Source: Linnemannia schmuckeri (taxonomy: Eukaryota; Mortierellomycota; Mortierellomycetes; Mortierellales; Mortierellaceae). Taken from it: 64,000 nucleotides of DNA. Of the stretch, positions 22,209-30,614 are shown piece by piece. The first letter of the stretch is position 1, and every line of letters begins with the position of its first letter. Under the pieces are notes generated by a model. That model searched no databases, had not been told where the DNA came from, and worked only from the letters and a program-made list of their open reading frames with translations. Location: assembly GCA_029449235.1 (NCBI GenBank), contig JANATG010000001.1, positions 682,001 through 746,000 of the forward strand, written 5' to 3'. Position numbers and translations under genes: made by a program.

Positions 22209-23217
22209 TTTTTTTCGTACGCAATTTTATTTCTCCAGTGAAAAGCCCAAGAAAGGCATTCGATAGTGAAAGGAGCTACATACCAAACTCTTCCAAGAGC
22301 CATCCACCAGTCGCAGTCCGGTCCACAACCTGGCTCTACGCAACAATTGCCGCTGTTCCTTACAGCTTCAATAGAAGAAAATAAAACTAAACACGAATAA
22401 AAGGAGTTCTTCCCATCCTCTCCATTCATGACAATCTCCTCCTTCCCAACAGACTATCCAGCAGCCGCTCATCAGCTGCGCGTGGTTCCTTGGTCGCTCC
22501 AGGGCAGGTTCGATTCTTATGTGTGGCTAGCGAAGCGCCACATGGGCAGAACCCATCACGCGTGATGTAACCGTATCCTCGACTCCAGTCACCTCGGGGG
22601 CCGGTGTATTTGGATGTTTTGTCCTTGGCAGTGATGCCTTGCGTCTGTTCCCACGCGATCGTCGTGGAGCATTGGGTTTTCCAGATCAGCTCTGAGGCCT
22701 GCGTCTCCAGGTAGCCAATAAACTTGTGAAGGACCGTCTTGGCAATGGACTGTGGGGTCTTGAAGGCCGAGGACCACTCAGTCAACATGCTCTTGGGGGT
22801 GATTCCGCGAAGAAGGTCCGAAACGTGCCACTTGAGGTTTTCATCACGATCGGGAGCAGGACTACCGCTGTGTAACAAGGCTGTGGACTTGTTATGGGGG
22901 TGAGTCTTTAATAAAGTGGATTGTTATGAACAAAGCTTGTATTAAGGCTACTGAACTAAACTATGGACGTGGTGACTATTTATATTGTTACTTGGAGACC
23001 AGGTTATCTCTGGATAGTTCTAGTGCTTGATTAGTCAGCAAGGGCTACTTGGTCATTTGGTGGCGCTAGAAGAATCTAGAAGTTGGTGGCGTTGGTCATG
23101 TGCCAGTCATCAGAGTAAAACTCTGACACGCTGTGCACGGCTCGAGCTCCACCGATAGAAGAGAATCCCCGAATATGATCCGCATCCGAGGGGGACTGCC
23201 AGTATATGGGTACTGGC
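22209..23217 (-). mobile_element. 5'-truncated LINE copy, split by a solo LTR
   Basis: It matches the 3' part of the full-length LINE (31095-31670 plus its 3' UTR): the ORF2 C-terminus 'SGSPAPDRDE...LLGRRRLS', the UTR and a short poly(A). A 258-bp solo LTR interrupts it at 22871-23128. Many substitutions and an altered C-terminus relative to 31095 mark it as older than the intact element. It cannot encode a functional protein. Confidence 0.8.
22871..23128. mobile_element. Solo LTR (258 bp) with 5-bp TSD
   Basis: It begins TGTAACAAGG and ends CTCTGACA (TG...CA ends). It is flanked on both sides by CGCTG (22866-22870 and 23129-23133). The uninterrupted sequence at the equivalent place in the full-length LINE (31574-31578) has CGCTG once, so the insertion and its duplication are directly visible. 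It is unrelated in sequence to the 98-bp LTRs at 25374 and 30517, so it records a second LTR-element family. Confidence 0.85.
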
Positions 23218-23219
23218 CG

Positions 23220-23304
23220 CCGGGCGTTGGTGAGAGTCGTAATTTTTTTTTTTTTTTTTTTTTTTAATTTTTTTTTTTTTTCCGGGCGTTGGTGAGAGTC
23301 GTAA
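23220..23304. mobile_element. Poly(A)-only insertion 1 with 23-bp duplication
   Basis: A 23-bp direct repeat (23220-23242 and 23282-23304) flanks a 39-bp, almost pure T insert. The structure matches an extremely 5'-truncated poly(A)-tailed retrotransposition. Confidence 0.65.
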
Positions 23305-23382
23305 CGATTAACGATTTTTTTTTTTATTTTTATTTTTTTTTTTTATTTTTTTTTTTTATTTTTTTTTAATAACGATTAACGA
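23302..23382. mobile_element. Poly(A)-only insertion 2 with 13-bp duplication
   Basis: The 13-bp repeat TAACGATTAACGA occurs at 23302-23314 and 23370-23382. It flanks 55 bp of T broken by scattered A. It partly overlaps the repeats of the neighbouring insertions. Confidence 0.6.
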
Positions 23383-23390
23383 AAAATTAC

Positions 23391-24453
23391 TTTTTTTTTT
23401 TTTTTTTTTTTTTTTGACCACGATATATTTCTCTACAAAACAGAGCAGAAACTATTTAGAAGTGGAGGGGGCAACAACTAAACTCATCGGTGCGCCATTC
23501 AGTAGTCACAGTCCGGTCCCTTGACTCTGGCTCTGCGCAACTATCGACGTCGCTCATCACGACTACGACGGAAGAAAATACACGGCTATCTGTCTTGTTG
23601 CATGTCCTTCACTAAACGGACCCTCTGCTCATCCTAACCTCATCCTCACTTCCTTCACCTTGGGCAACAAGGAGATAGGCCTTGTACCTTCTCCCGTGTA
23701 TAACGTGTTTTTTAAGTGGACACACCACTCCTATTCATGCACTTGCGTGCTAGCACAACAACAAAAATAAATTTTTGCTGTCACGCGCCTTTTGAACAGT
23801 AAAAGGCTAGCGCAAAGGGTTTTGTCAATGATGCTTCCGCACCTGTATGAAAATAAATTTTCACACACCTCCATGACAAAGAGGCTGGGACTTTGGCCTA
23901 ATGAAACCCACATTGGGAAACTTGGTCTTCGGGCCAGAGACAGTTCCTAAGACACATAGGCGGACGACAATGGACCGCGTGAATATCCATGACCCAAGTT
24001 GTCCCCACTTGGACCCCATGGATGGGGCCTGACCATGCACTCCCGTGCTTTGCAAGGTGAGTCGTTCCTTGCACCGACCTGGTCAGAGGGCCGGTTTGAA
24101 TCCGTCAAATCCGTGGCGTATCTCCTTGTGGATTGGACCAAGGACCTCTCGCCAAGAGGTGGAAAGGCAGACGACCAACTCCATTCGACTGACATTCCGT
24201 GCGGCAATGGGGAAGGGCATCTCTCCAAAAAATTCTCGCAACTCCAGGAAACAACCAGACGTCCTCGCAGCGCCAGCCTTGAAACCTCCAAGCTCTCCGT
24301 GCATGTGTCCGACCCGGGGTGGTAGGCGCCCTGGCACAGTGCTCAGAGTCCTTGTCAGCAGTGATGGTTGGATGGATGGATAGCCCCGACGTGGGGATGA
24401 AGGTCGGCGTGACTGTTCTTGAAAGCGAAAAAATGGAATTGGAAAGGAAAGAT
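23391..24453 (-). mobile_element. Non-autonomous retroelement 'B', copy 2, with 16-bp TSD
   Basis: A 1063-bp insertion flanked by ATTAACGAAAAATTAC (23375-23390 and 24454-24469). The 3' end (plus-strand left) is a 25-bp T run. The following bases resemble the 3' UTR of the full LINE (shared 'CTGGCTCTGCGCAAC' and 'CACAGTCCGGTCC'-type blocks). The 5' end (right) carries the 'TTGAAAGCGAAAAAA' border shared with the other copies. Short frames are partly shared with copy 3, but there is no polymerase domain, so it probably depends on LINE proteins. Confidence 0.75.
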
Positions 24454-24469
24454 ATTAACGAAAAATTAC

Positions 24470-25310
24470 GCCACCAATTTCAAAAGGGTCACGTGAAATA
24501 TAACCTTTATTCTGGGTACCCACGCTTCAATATGCAAAAAACAAGTATGCTTTACCAAGCAGTTGTGGAGGACTCCAGCAACTTCTGCAGGAGGTACCAC
24601 GCAGTCTCAACTAGACTGGCAAAGACGACACAGAGGAAGAGGGAAGGGGGGGCTGTGATCTCTCCGATCACAGACAGGGACAACGTAGAGGAAGAGGGAA
24701 GGGGGGCTGTGAACTTCTCCGAACACAGGTAAGAGACAACTAGAGTGGTGCGGATCTTCGGGCGCACAGGGGGATGCTAGAAGGAGCAGGATTGACAACA
24801 GGGCGAAGATTTATTAGACACACTGTTCGAGCGACATGAACAGTGGTGATAAAAGGGGAGGGAGGAGGGACTTACCTAGAAGGAGCAGGATTGACAACAG
24901 GGCGAAGATGCTGTTTCAATCGTGCCTTCTAGGTATCCTTTTATACTATCTGGGACTAAGCTACTGAATTGAGAGAATAACACGAATATGGGAAAAAAGA
25001 AGTGACTCGGGAAACTACTACTAACTGGTGTACCATCCTTTCTGGTTGTTGAGACTCGGAAAGGGTAGGGGGCGAGTCGAAAGAGAAGAGCAACCAACGT
25101 GAACACGGTTGAAGAAAAGAAAAAGAAAAAGGGAATAAAAGCAAGGAAAAAGCCAAACAAAGTTGACTCGGGTTGCTAGCTCATCATGGGTTCATGAAAC
25201 GGTGCAACCAATGGGGTCGTGGTATCTTATAGATAGTGGTGAAGATGGTAGGCGACGTGTTGGATGTTCGGGGAAAAGGGAACAAACAAAGAGAGCAAAA
25301 AAGTATCGGT
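24470..25310. other. Spacer with short tandem duplications and palindromes
   Basis: No gene is visible. A roughly 60-bp unit containing a run of GGAAGAGGGAAGG is present twice (about 24620-24725), each followed by a small hairpin (CTGTGATC/GATCACAG near 24653; CTGTG/CACAG near 24708). A 30-bp block with AGGAGCAGGATTGACAACAG is repeated about 101 bp apart (near 24780 and 24882). Confidence 0.5.
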
Positions 25311-25373
25311 GGTAAAAGTAAGGCGTATTTTTTTTTTTTTTTCGTACGCAATTTTATTTCTCCAGTGAAAAGC

Positions 25374-25471
25374 TGCAACTTTTGTAAGGAGTGGAAGGAA
25401 GAGATGTCTTTGTATTTTGGTAATAGTTGTCTATTTATCTAATTAAGGTAATCGGGGGTCCAATCGTTGCA
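25374..25471 (-). repeat. 3' LTR (98 bp)
   Basis: Starts TGCAAC and ends GTTGCA, a 6-bp terminal inverted repeat. Identical along its full length to 30517-30614. At 98 bp it is very short for an LTR. Confidence 0.92.
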
Positions 25472-25483
25472 CCTTCCCCTTTT
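25472..25483 (-). promoter_or_regulatory. Polypurine tract
   Basis: AAAAGGGGAAGG on the minus strand directly abuts the 3' LTR, the expected priming site for plus-strand DNA synthesis. It overlaps the pol stop codon (25482-25484). Confidence 0.85.
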
Positions 25484-28400
25484 AAAAAACGATCCCATGG
25501 TCCTTTTTGAATGCGTTGACCAGGTCTTGGCAATTTTCCAGGTTGGCAGCTGGCTCCCATGTCTGATCCTCACGTCCGTAACCTTTCCAAGCAACGAGGA
25601 ACTGGTGCTGTCGCCGGTACTTTCTGTATCGTAGAATGGATTCGACCTCGTATTCCTCGGTGCCTTCGACGACGACAGGTGGTGGTGGTGCTGGTGTTCG
25701 GCGGCCGAATGTAAGTGGTGACTCAATATAGTGGCGAAAAAGATCGACGTGAAAGATATTGTGGATGTTGTAGGAGGGGGGTAAGTCGACGAGAAAGGTA
25801 ACTGGTGATCGTTGCTCCAGTAGGGTGAATGGTCCAATAAAACGAGGCTTGAGCTTGTCCGAGCTGAGTCCGCTGTCGGCTGGCATGGTAATGTTCTCTG
25901 CACTGAGAAGGACCTTGTCGCCAACTTTGTAGTCATGGTCGCGTCGTCTCTTGTCGGCTTGTTCCTTTTGATGATCCTGAGCTCGCTGCAGTGCATCCTG
26001 GGCGAAAATTAGTGCCGTTGCTTGCTGATCCAGATAGTCATGGATGCTGGGGACGTTGCTGTCAGTGTGGGAGAGGAGGGTGGCGGGGATGCGGGGATGT
26101 TGTCCAGTGTTGAGGAAAAAAGGTGAATGGCCGGTTGAGTGGTGGACGGAGTTGTTGTAGGCAAATTCTGCTGCAGGGAGGAGGGTGTCCCAGTTAGTCT
26201 GCTTTTCATCGATAAAGGCGCGCAGCATGATTCCTAGTGTCTTGTTCATAACTTCCGTCTGTCCATCCGTCTGTGGGTGATAGGCTGTTGACATCGCAAG
26301 CTTGACATCCATAAGCCGGTGGAGCTCCTGCCAAAAATGACTGGTGAATTTGCTATCGCGATCCGAGACGATTGTTGTTGGCATCCCATGATGGCGGAAC
26401 ACATTGTCGAAAAACTGGCGAGCAACGTCGGGGGCGGTGGCGGTGGTGGTGCTGGGAACAAAGTGGACATGCTTGGATAACTTGTCGACAAAGACGGTGA
26501 TGGCATCATGATTGCGAGGTGTCTTGGGCAGATGGGTTATAAAGTCCATGGTCACCACCTCCCAGCGTCTGACGGGAATGGGTAGAGGTTGAAGGAGTCC
26601 AGCAGGTCGCTCCTGACTTGGCTTGTTGCGTTGACACTTCTCGCACGAGTCGACATAGAGTTGGGTCTCCTTTGCCATGTTGGGCCAGTATGCTATTTGT
26701 CGCAGCTTGTCATATGTTTTCCTGAACCCAAAGTGGCCAGCTATGGGGGCATCGTGGCAGTCATGCAAAAGAGAGTGGCAAATGTCAGCTTTCTGAGGGA
26801 TAGCGAGAACGATGGTGCCGCGGCGGTCATAGTAGAGAAGGCCATTGTGAAAAGAATAACCGGGGGGCACACTTCCCTCGAGGCAGCTTTTATAGACGAG
26901 ACTAAGCCTGGGGCTGTTCTGGTAGTCCTCTATCAGGCGCTGCCTCACACCTGGTTCAAGCTGGATATCAATTGAATGAATCTCCACTGGTTCTGTGGAT
27001 GGGCTGACTGGATCTTCCGTACGATGGTCGGGTCGTCGAGACAGGGCGTCGGGGACTGTGTTATCTGCTCCGCGCTTGTACTTGAAGTCAAAGTCGTATT
27101 CCTGCAGCAGCTCCATCCATCGAGCCTGGCGGCGGGTGAGTTTAGGCTGTGTTGGAAAGTGGCGAAGGGTTGCATGGTCTGTGTAAACAATAAAGTGGGA
27201 TCCGTCTAGGTAGTATCGCCATGTCCTGAGGGCGTGCACGACTGCCAGTAGCTCCTGCTCGTGGGTTGGGTAGTTCCGTTCTGCTGGTTGTAATTTTCGT
27301 GAGGTGAATGCAACGGGTCGGGATACTCCGTTCGCGTCCGTCTGAAAGAGAACAGCGCCAATTGCAAATCCAGATGCATCCGTTTCGACGGTGGTTGGCA
27401 AGTCGGGGTCGAATATACGTAGAACTGGGGCGGAGCTGATGGCCGCTTTGAGGGTGATGAATGCCTGTTCCTTGTCGTTGTCCCATGAAAAAGTCGCTCC
27501 GCCTGCTAGAAGCTCCGAGAGGGGTAGGGCAATGTCGGCAAACTTGTCGATGTAGGTCTGGTAGAACTGTGCGAGGCCCAAAAATTGTTGAACATCTTTG
27601 ATACTGGTGGGGCGAGGCCATTCCCGAATAGCTTTGACAAGACCTGCTGAGGTGGAGATCCCGTTCTTGGAGATGGTATGGCCCAGGAACTCAGTCTGCT
27701 CCTGCATAAATGAGCATTTGCTGAGTTTGACGTACAGTCCATGTTTTCGTAGAAGTTCAAGGACGCTGCGAAGGTGTTTCAGATGGTCGGCCTTGGTTTT
27801 GGAATAGATCAGGATGTCGTCGAGGTATACCACCACCCATTTGTCCAGAACCGGATCCAGTACTCGTAGCATCATATTAGAGAATGAGGCTGGTGCGTTG
27901 GTGAGTCCGAACGGAACGACATTAAATTCAAAATGGCCGTAACGACATCGAAATGCTGTTTTGTGGGTGTGTGGTTCATATATCCTCTGCTGGTGGTATC
28001 CCGAGAGTAGATCCAGTTTGGTAAAATAGCGGGCGCCACGAAAACGATCGATGAGTTCGTCAATTCTGGGTAGAGGGTGTCTGTTCTTCCTGGTAATCCT
28101 GTTCAGACCGCGGTAGTCCACACACATACGCAGGGTGCCATCCTTTTTCCGAACAAAGAGTACTGGGGCGCCATAGGGTGATGTGCTGGGCTTGATGAAT
28201 TTTTTCGCAAGTAGATCGTCAAGTTGCTTCCTGAGTTCGTCGAGTTCTGCAATTGAGAGGCGAATGACTGGTTTGAAGGGTGGATCGGCTGTTGGGTCTG
28301 TCTCAATTTTCATGGCATCGCCTCGGTCTGGTGGAAGGCCGCTCGGGAGTGTATCGGGGAACACATCCTTAAACTCGTCTTCAACGATGGCTCTGATCTC

Positions 28401-29354
28401 AGGCGTCATAGCTGGGCGTTTGGGTGGTGCTGATGCGTCCTTGTCTTTGTTGTCCTTGTCCTTCTGCAGATCCTTGGAAGATTTGACCAGTGCCAAGAAT
28501 ACGTCGGAGCCGGGGAGGGTGGCCATGGTGTGAAAGTGTAGGTGGGTAAGGAGGCGGCCACCGGTGCGGGTTTGAATATTATTTGATTTGAATCCAGTAC
28601 AGTCCCACTCGATGGCTGTGTTGTTGTGGTTGAAGTGGAGAGCATTGGTGCGCCAGTTGATTTGTGGGTTGATGTGAGTAAGCCATGGTTTGCCCAGGAT
28701 AAGGTCGTATTTTTTGAGTGGGTACAGGATTGGGTTGAGGTTGTCAGTGTATCCTTTGCGTTCGATGGTGATGTTGACCGTATGGTTGGTAATAGAGGAT
28801 GAGCCGTCGGGGAGAAGAACAGGGATGGGGTTGATGACGGTTCGAGGCAAGTTGTTTTTCTTTTGAAAGGATGTGCTGATTACATTACCTTCAGCACCGC
28901 CATCGATCAGCACGCGAGCCGGGAAGCCACTGACAAGGCAGTTAAAAGTGAGCAATTGACGCTCAGCCTCAGCGATAGAAAATGAACAGAGACGCAATTG
29001 CTTTTGTCTCCGTCTTCTCAACTGTCGCTTTGTAGGCGGTGTGGTCGACACAACAGGGGTATCCAGGTCCAGGTCTGGTCCATCTGAGGTTCTAGACACA
29101 AGGTGGGACGAGTCAAACGTTGAGGTCTGGTCCAGTGAAGGTGCCAGAGTGGGGGGGGAGTGAGTATCACGATTTGAGTTTGTAATCTGAGTTTGGTTGC
29201 TAATCTTATTAACTGAGCGATCTGGCAACTTTATTTCATTTTTTTCTTTTCTACTTAACTCTGGGGTGTGATCACTCCCTTCACCACTGGGGCAAAGAGA
29301 GGGGATTTCAGCAACTGGGTCCTGGACTGCACCTAGTTGCTGGGGGCATTTCCC
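25482..29354 (-). CDS. pol: Pol polyprotein: protease, RT, RNase H, integrase, chromodomain
   Basis: Read in the -1 frame from the slippery site at 29354-29348; about 1290 codons. A retropepsin-like site 'LIDGGAEGN' is near residue 150, with Gly where Ser/Thr is usual. RT has 'FTKLDLLSGY' (about 445) and the catalytic 'YLDD' (about 510). RNase H has 'ETDASGFAIGA' (about 655). Integrase has an H-H-C-C finger (about 868-910) and a D-D-E core ('TMDFITH', 'VSDRDSKF', 'QTDGQTEVMN', about 930-1035). The C-terminal chromodomain ('YEVESILRYR', 'FLVAWKGYGREDQTWEP', about 1230-1285) would direct integration to marked chromatin. No ATG is well placed at the frame start, so a Gag-Pol fusion by frameshifting is the likely route. 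Confidence 0.92.
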   Translation of the reverse strand, partial: GKCPQQLGAVQDPVAEIPSLCPSGEGSDHTPELSRKEKNEIKLPDRSVNKISNQTQITNSNRDTHSPPTLAPSLDQTSTFDSSHLVSRTSDGPDLDLDTPVVSTTPPTKRQLRRRRQKQLRLCSFSIAEAERQLLTFNCLVSGFPARVLIDGGAEGNVISTSFQKKNNLPRTVINPIPVLLPDGSSSITNHTVNITIERKGYTDNLNPILYPLKKYDLILGKPWLTHINPQINWRTNALHFNHNNTAIEWDCTGFKSNNIQTRTGGRLLTHLHFHTMATLPGSDVFLALVKSSKDLQKDKDNKDKDASAPPKRPAMTPEIRAIVEDEFKDVFPDTLPSGLPPDRGDAMKIETDPTADPPFKPVIRLSIAELDELRKQLDDLLAKKFIKPSTSPYGAPVLFVRKKDGTLRMCVDYRGLNRITRKNRHPLPRIDELIDRFRGARYFTKLDLLSGYHQQRIYEPHTHKTAFRCRYGHFEFNVVPFGLTNAPASFSNMMLRVLDPVLDKWVVVYLDDILIYSKTKADHLKHLRSVLELLRKHGLYVKLSKCSFMQEQTEFLGHTISKNGISTSAGLVKAIREWPRPTSIKDVQQFLGLAQFYQTYIDKFADIALPLSELLAGGATFSWDNDKEQAFITLKAAISSAPVLRIFDPDLPTTVETDASGFAIGAVLFQTDANGVSRPVAFTSRKLQPAERNYPTHEQELLAVVHALRTWRYYLDGSHFIVYTDHATLRHFPTQPKLTRRQARWMELLQEYDFDFKYKRGADNTVPDALSRRPDHRTEDPVSPSTEPVEIHSIDIQLEPGVRQRLIEDYQNSPRLSLVYKSCLEGSVPPGYSFHNGLLYYDRRGTIVLAIPQKADICHSLLHDCHDAPIAGHFGFRKTYDKLRQIAYWPNMAKETQLYVDSCEKCQRNKPSQERPAGLLQPLPIPVRRWEVVTMDFITHLPKTPRNHDAITVFVDKLSKHVHFVPSTTTATAPDVARQFFDNVFRHHGMPTTIVSDRDSKFTSHFWQELHRLMDVKLAMSTAYHPQTDGQTEVMNKTLGIMLRAFIDEKQTNWDTLLPAAEFAYNNSVHHSTGHSPFFLNTGQHPRIPATLLSHTDSNVPSIHDYLDQQATALIFAQDALQRAQDHQKEQADKRRRDHDYKVGDKVLLSAENITMPADSGLSSDKLKPRFIGPFTLLEQRSPVTFLVDLPPSYNIHNIFHVDLFRHYIESPLTFGRRTPAPPPPVVVEGTEEYEVESILRYRKYRRQHQFLVAWKGYGREDQTWEPAANLENCQDLVNAFKKDHGIVF
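29309..29354 (-). promoter_or_regulatory. -1 ribosomal frameshift signal (slippery heptamer plus stem)
   Basis: The heptamer G GGA AAT (29354-29348) has the X XXY YYZ form in gag frame (codons TCG GGA AAT). Five nucleotides later an 8-bp perfect stem begins: CAGCAACT (29342-29335) pairs with AGTTGCTG (29316-29309), enclosing 18 nt. The gag and pol frames overlap only from about 29381 to 29333, and pol is exactly -1 relative to gag. Position, frame, heptamer and stem all agree. Confidence 0.85.
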
Positions 29355-30517
29355 GACTGGTCTGTTGGGAGATTGCCCACGTTAGCAATATTGTTGACGG
29401 TCTGGGCCCTGGGTGAGCGGTTGGTGTTGCGGTTTTTCCCACAGTCCCAAGAGTAGTGTCCGGCGTTGATTCGACGGCACTTGAAGCATCCGTTGTTGTC
29501 CTGCAGATATTTCTTTTCATCGTCGGTAAGGCGGGCAAGGCGTGGTTGGGATTGTTGATTGTTGAATTGGGTTGTCATGGCGTGGACGGCAATGGTAAGG
29601 GACTGGACCGAGGCCATAAGGGCGCGGGTGGTGGGGTCGAGGCTGATGTTATCGATTTCCATTGCCATTGGGTCAAAAGCTGGGGGTGCTGGGTTTGAGC
29701 TGGTGGTTGGAGTGTGAGAGCGCATGCTATTCATAGCCTTGGCAAACATACCCTTTGTGGCTCCTTTGGGGCCAAAAGCATAGATGGTGTCAAATCCTTC
29801 AGCCTTGGAACACATATCAAAAAAGGTGTTGTTGGGGTTAGATACCTGATCGGTCTGAAGCAGCTGTCTCAGATCGTCGGGGCAGCCTTGGAGAAAAACA
29901 ACTCTGACGGTGGCTTCGAGAAACACGCGACCAGTGGGATCTTCCGCGAGCAAGATGTTCATGTAGAGGCGGATGCGGGTAAGGTACTCGGCCAGGTTGG
30001 TGGTAAGCTTGGCATTGAGAAGAAGGCCGCGAACTTGCTCGAGAAATCCATCAGGCATGTATGCCTTCTTGAACAGGGTTGTAAAGGTGGAGTACTCGCA
30101 GGTGTCGTCGATGTTAAGTGATTCCCACCAGAGGAGAGAGGTTTGGTTGAGGAGGTTGACGGCATGGATGGTGCGTTTTCTGTCGGGTACGTTCTTCATG
30201 GTAAAGTAGCGTTGCACCTCTTTCAGCCAGGCGAGGCATTTGAAGCCATCGCGAGTACCGTCGTACTTGGCGGGTTTGGAGGTTGTGTCAAGTTCAATGA
30301 TGGTGGCGAGGTTGTCGTCGGTCATGATGGTGAGTTCCGATAAAAAGTCAGTGATAAAATACGTGTTAATGGGTGGAAGACAGGGTGAGGGGATGGAGGA
30401 GGTGCTAGGTGAGGTTTCTGGGGAGCTGGAGGAGTCTGGGGTTTGTGCTGGGTGTTCTGGGGGTTGTGCTGAGTGTTCTGGGGTCTTGTTGGTGGAATTG
30501 TGAACCTTTGCTACCAT
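29333..30517 (-). CDS. gag: Gag-like nucleocapsid protein
   Basis: 394 codons, ending TAG. A Pro/Ser/Thr-rich N-terminus (about 1-60) is followed by a helical capsid-like region ('LAWLKEVQRYFTMKNVP', 'WWESLNI', 'TLFKKAYMP'; about 90-260, like the retrotransposon gag domain). A zinc knuckle near 340-356 reads C-x2-C-x6-H-x4-C instead of the usual C-x2-C-x4-H-x4-C. The ATG is unusual: its A is the last base of the 5' LTR and its TG is the start of the primer-binding site, so there is no leader between LTR and gag. A later in-frame Met ('MTDDNLATIIEL') is an alternative start. Gag would form the particle that packages element RNA. Confidence 0.88.
   Translation of the reverse strand: MVAKVHNSTNKTPEHSAQPPEHPAQTPDSSSSPETSPSTSSIPSPCLPPINTYFITDFLSELTIMTDDNLATIIELDTTSKPAKYDGTRDGFKCLAWLKEVQRYFTMKNVPDRKRTIHAVNLLNQTSLLWWESLNIDDTCEYSTFTTLFKKAYMPDGFLEQVRGLLLNAKLTTNLAEYLTRIRLYMNILLAEDPTGRVFLEATVRVVFLQGCPDDLRQLLQTDQVSNPNNTFFDMCSKAEGFDTIYAFGPKGATKGMFAKAMNSMRSHTPTTSSNPAPPAFDPMAMEIDNISLDPTTRALMASVQSLTIAVHAMTTQFNNQQSQPRLARLTDDEKKYLQDNNGCFKCRRINAGHYSWDCGKNRNTNRSPRAQTVNNIANVGNLPTDQSGNAPSN
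30502..30516 (-). promoter_or_regulatory. Primer-binding site, probably initiator tRNA-Met
   Basis: TGGTAGCAAAGGTTC directly follows the LTR end. TGG pairs with the CCA tail of a tRNA; TGGTAGC matches the 3' end of fungal initiator tRNA-Met (known for yeast elements). The remaining bases imply an acceptor strand CUUUGCU. The host tRNA is not in this window, so the assignment is inference. Confidence 0.65.
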
Positions 30518-30614
30518 GCAACTTTTGTAAGGAGTGGAAGGAAGAGATGTCTTTGTATTTTGGTAATAGTTGTCTATTTATCTAATTAAGGTAATCGGGG
30601 GTCCAATCGTTGCA
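30517..30614 (-). repeat. 5' LTR (98 bp)
   Basis: Identical to 25374-25471. It must hold the element's promoter in under 100 bp. An AT-rich TTAATTAGATAAATAGA-like stretch lies mid-LTR in element orientation. Confidence 0.92.

Larger units (their letters stand above)
25374..30614 (-). mobile_element. Complete Ty3/gypsy chromovirus-type LTR retrotransposon (5.24 kb)
   Basis: Minus-strand element: 5' LTR 30614-30517, primer-binding site, gag, -1 frameshift, pol (protease, RT, RNase H, integrase, chromodomain), polypurine tract, 3' LTR 25471-25374. AAAGC is duplicated on both sides (25369-25373 and 30615-30619). The flanks rejoin into an uninterrupted LINE 3' UTR. The LTRs are identical by eye, and both genes are open apart from the programmed frameshift, so the insertion is recent and may be competent. 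The domain order places it with fungal chromodomain gypsy elements (Tf1/sushi-like lineage, inferred). Confidence 0.93.

Noticed and set aside
24095..24125. Possible pol III B box in element B (GGATTCAAACC)
   Set aside because: No matching A box at the right distance, and copy 3 has a 2-bp insertion in the motif.
24083..24337. Conserved short minus frames in the B elements (also 42182-42574)
   Set aside because: Similarity between copies follows from their shared origin. Frames differ in length between copies and show no known domain.
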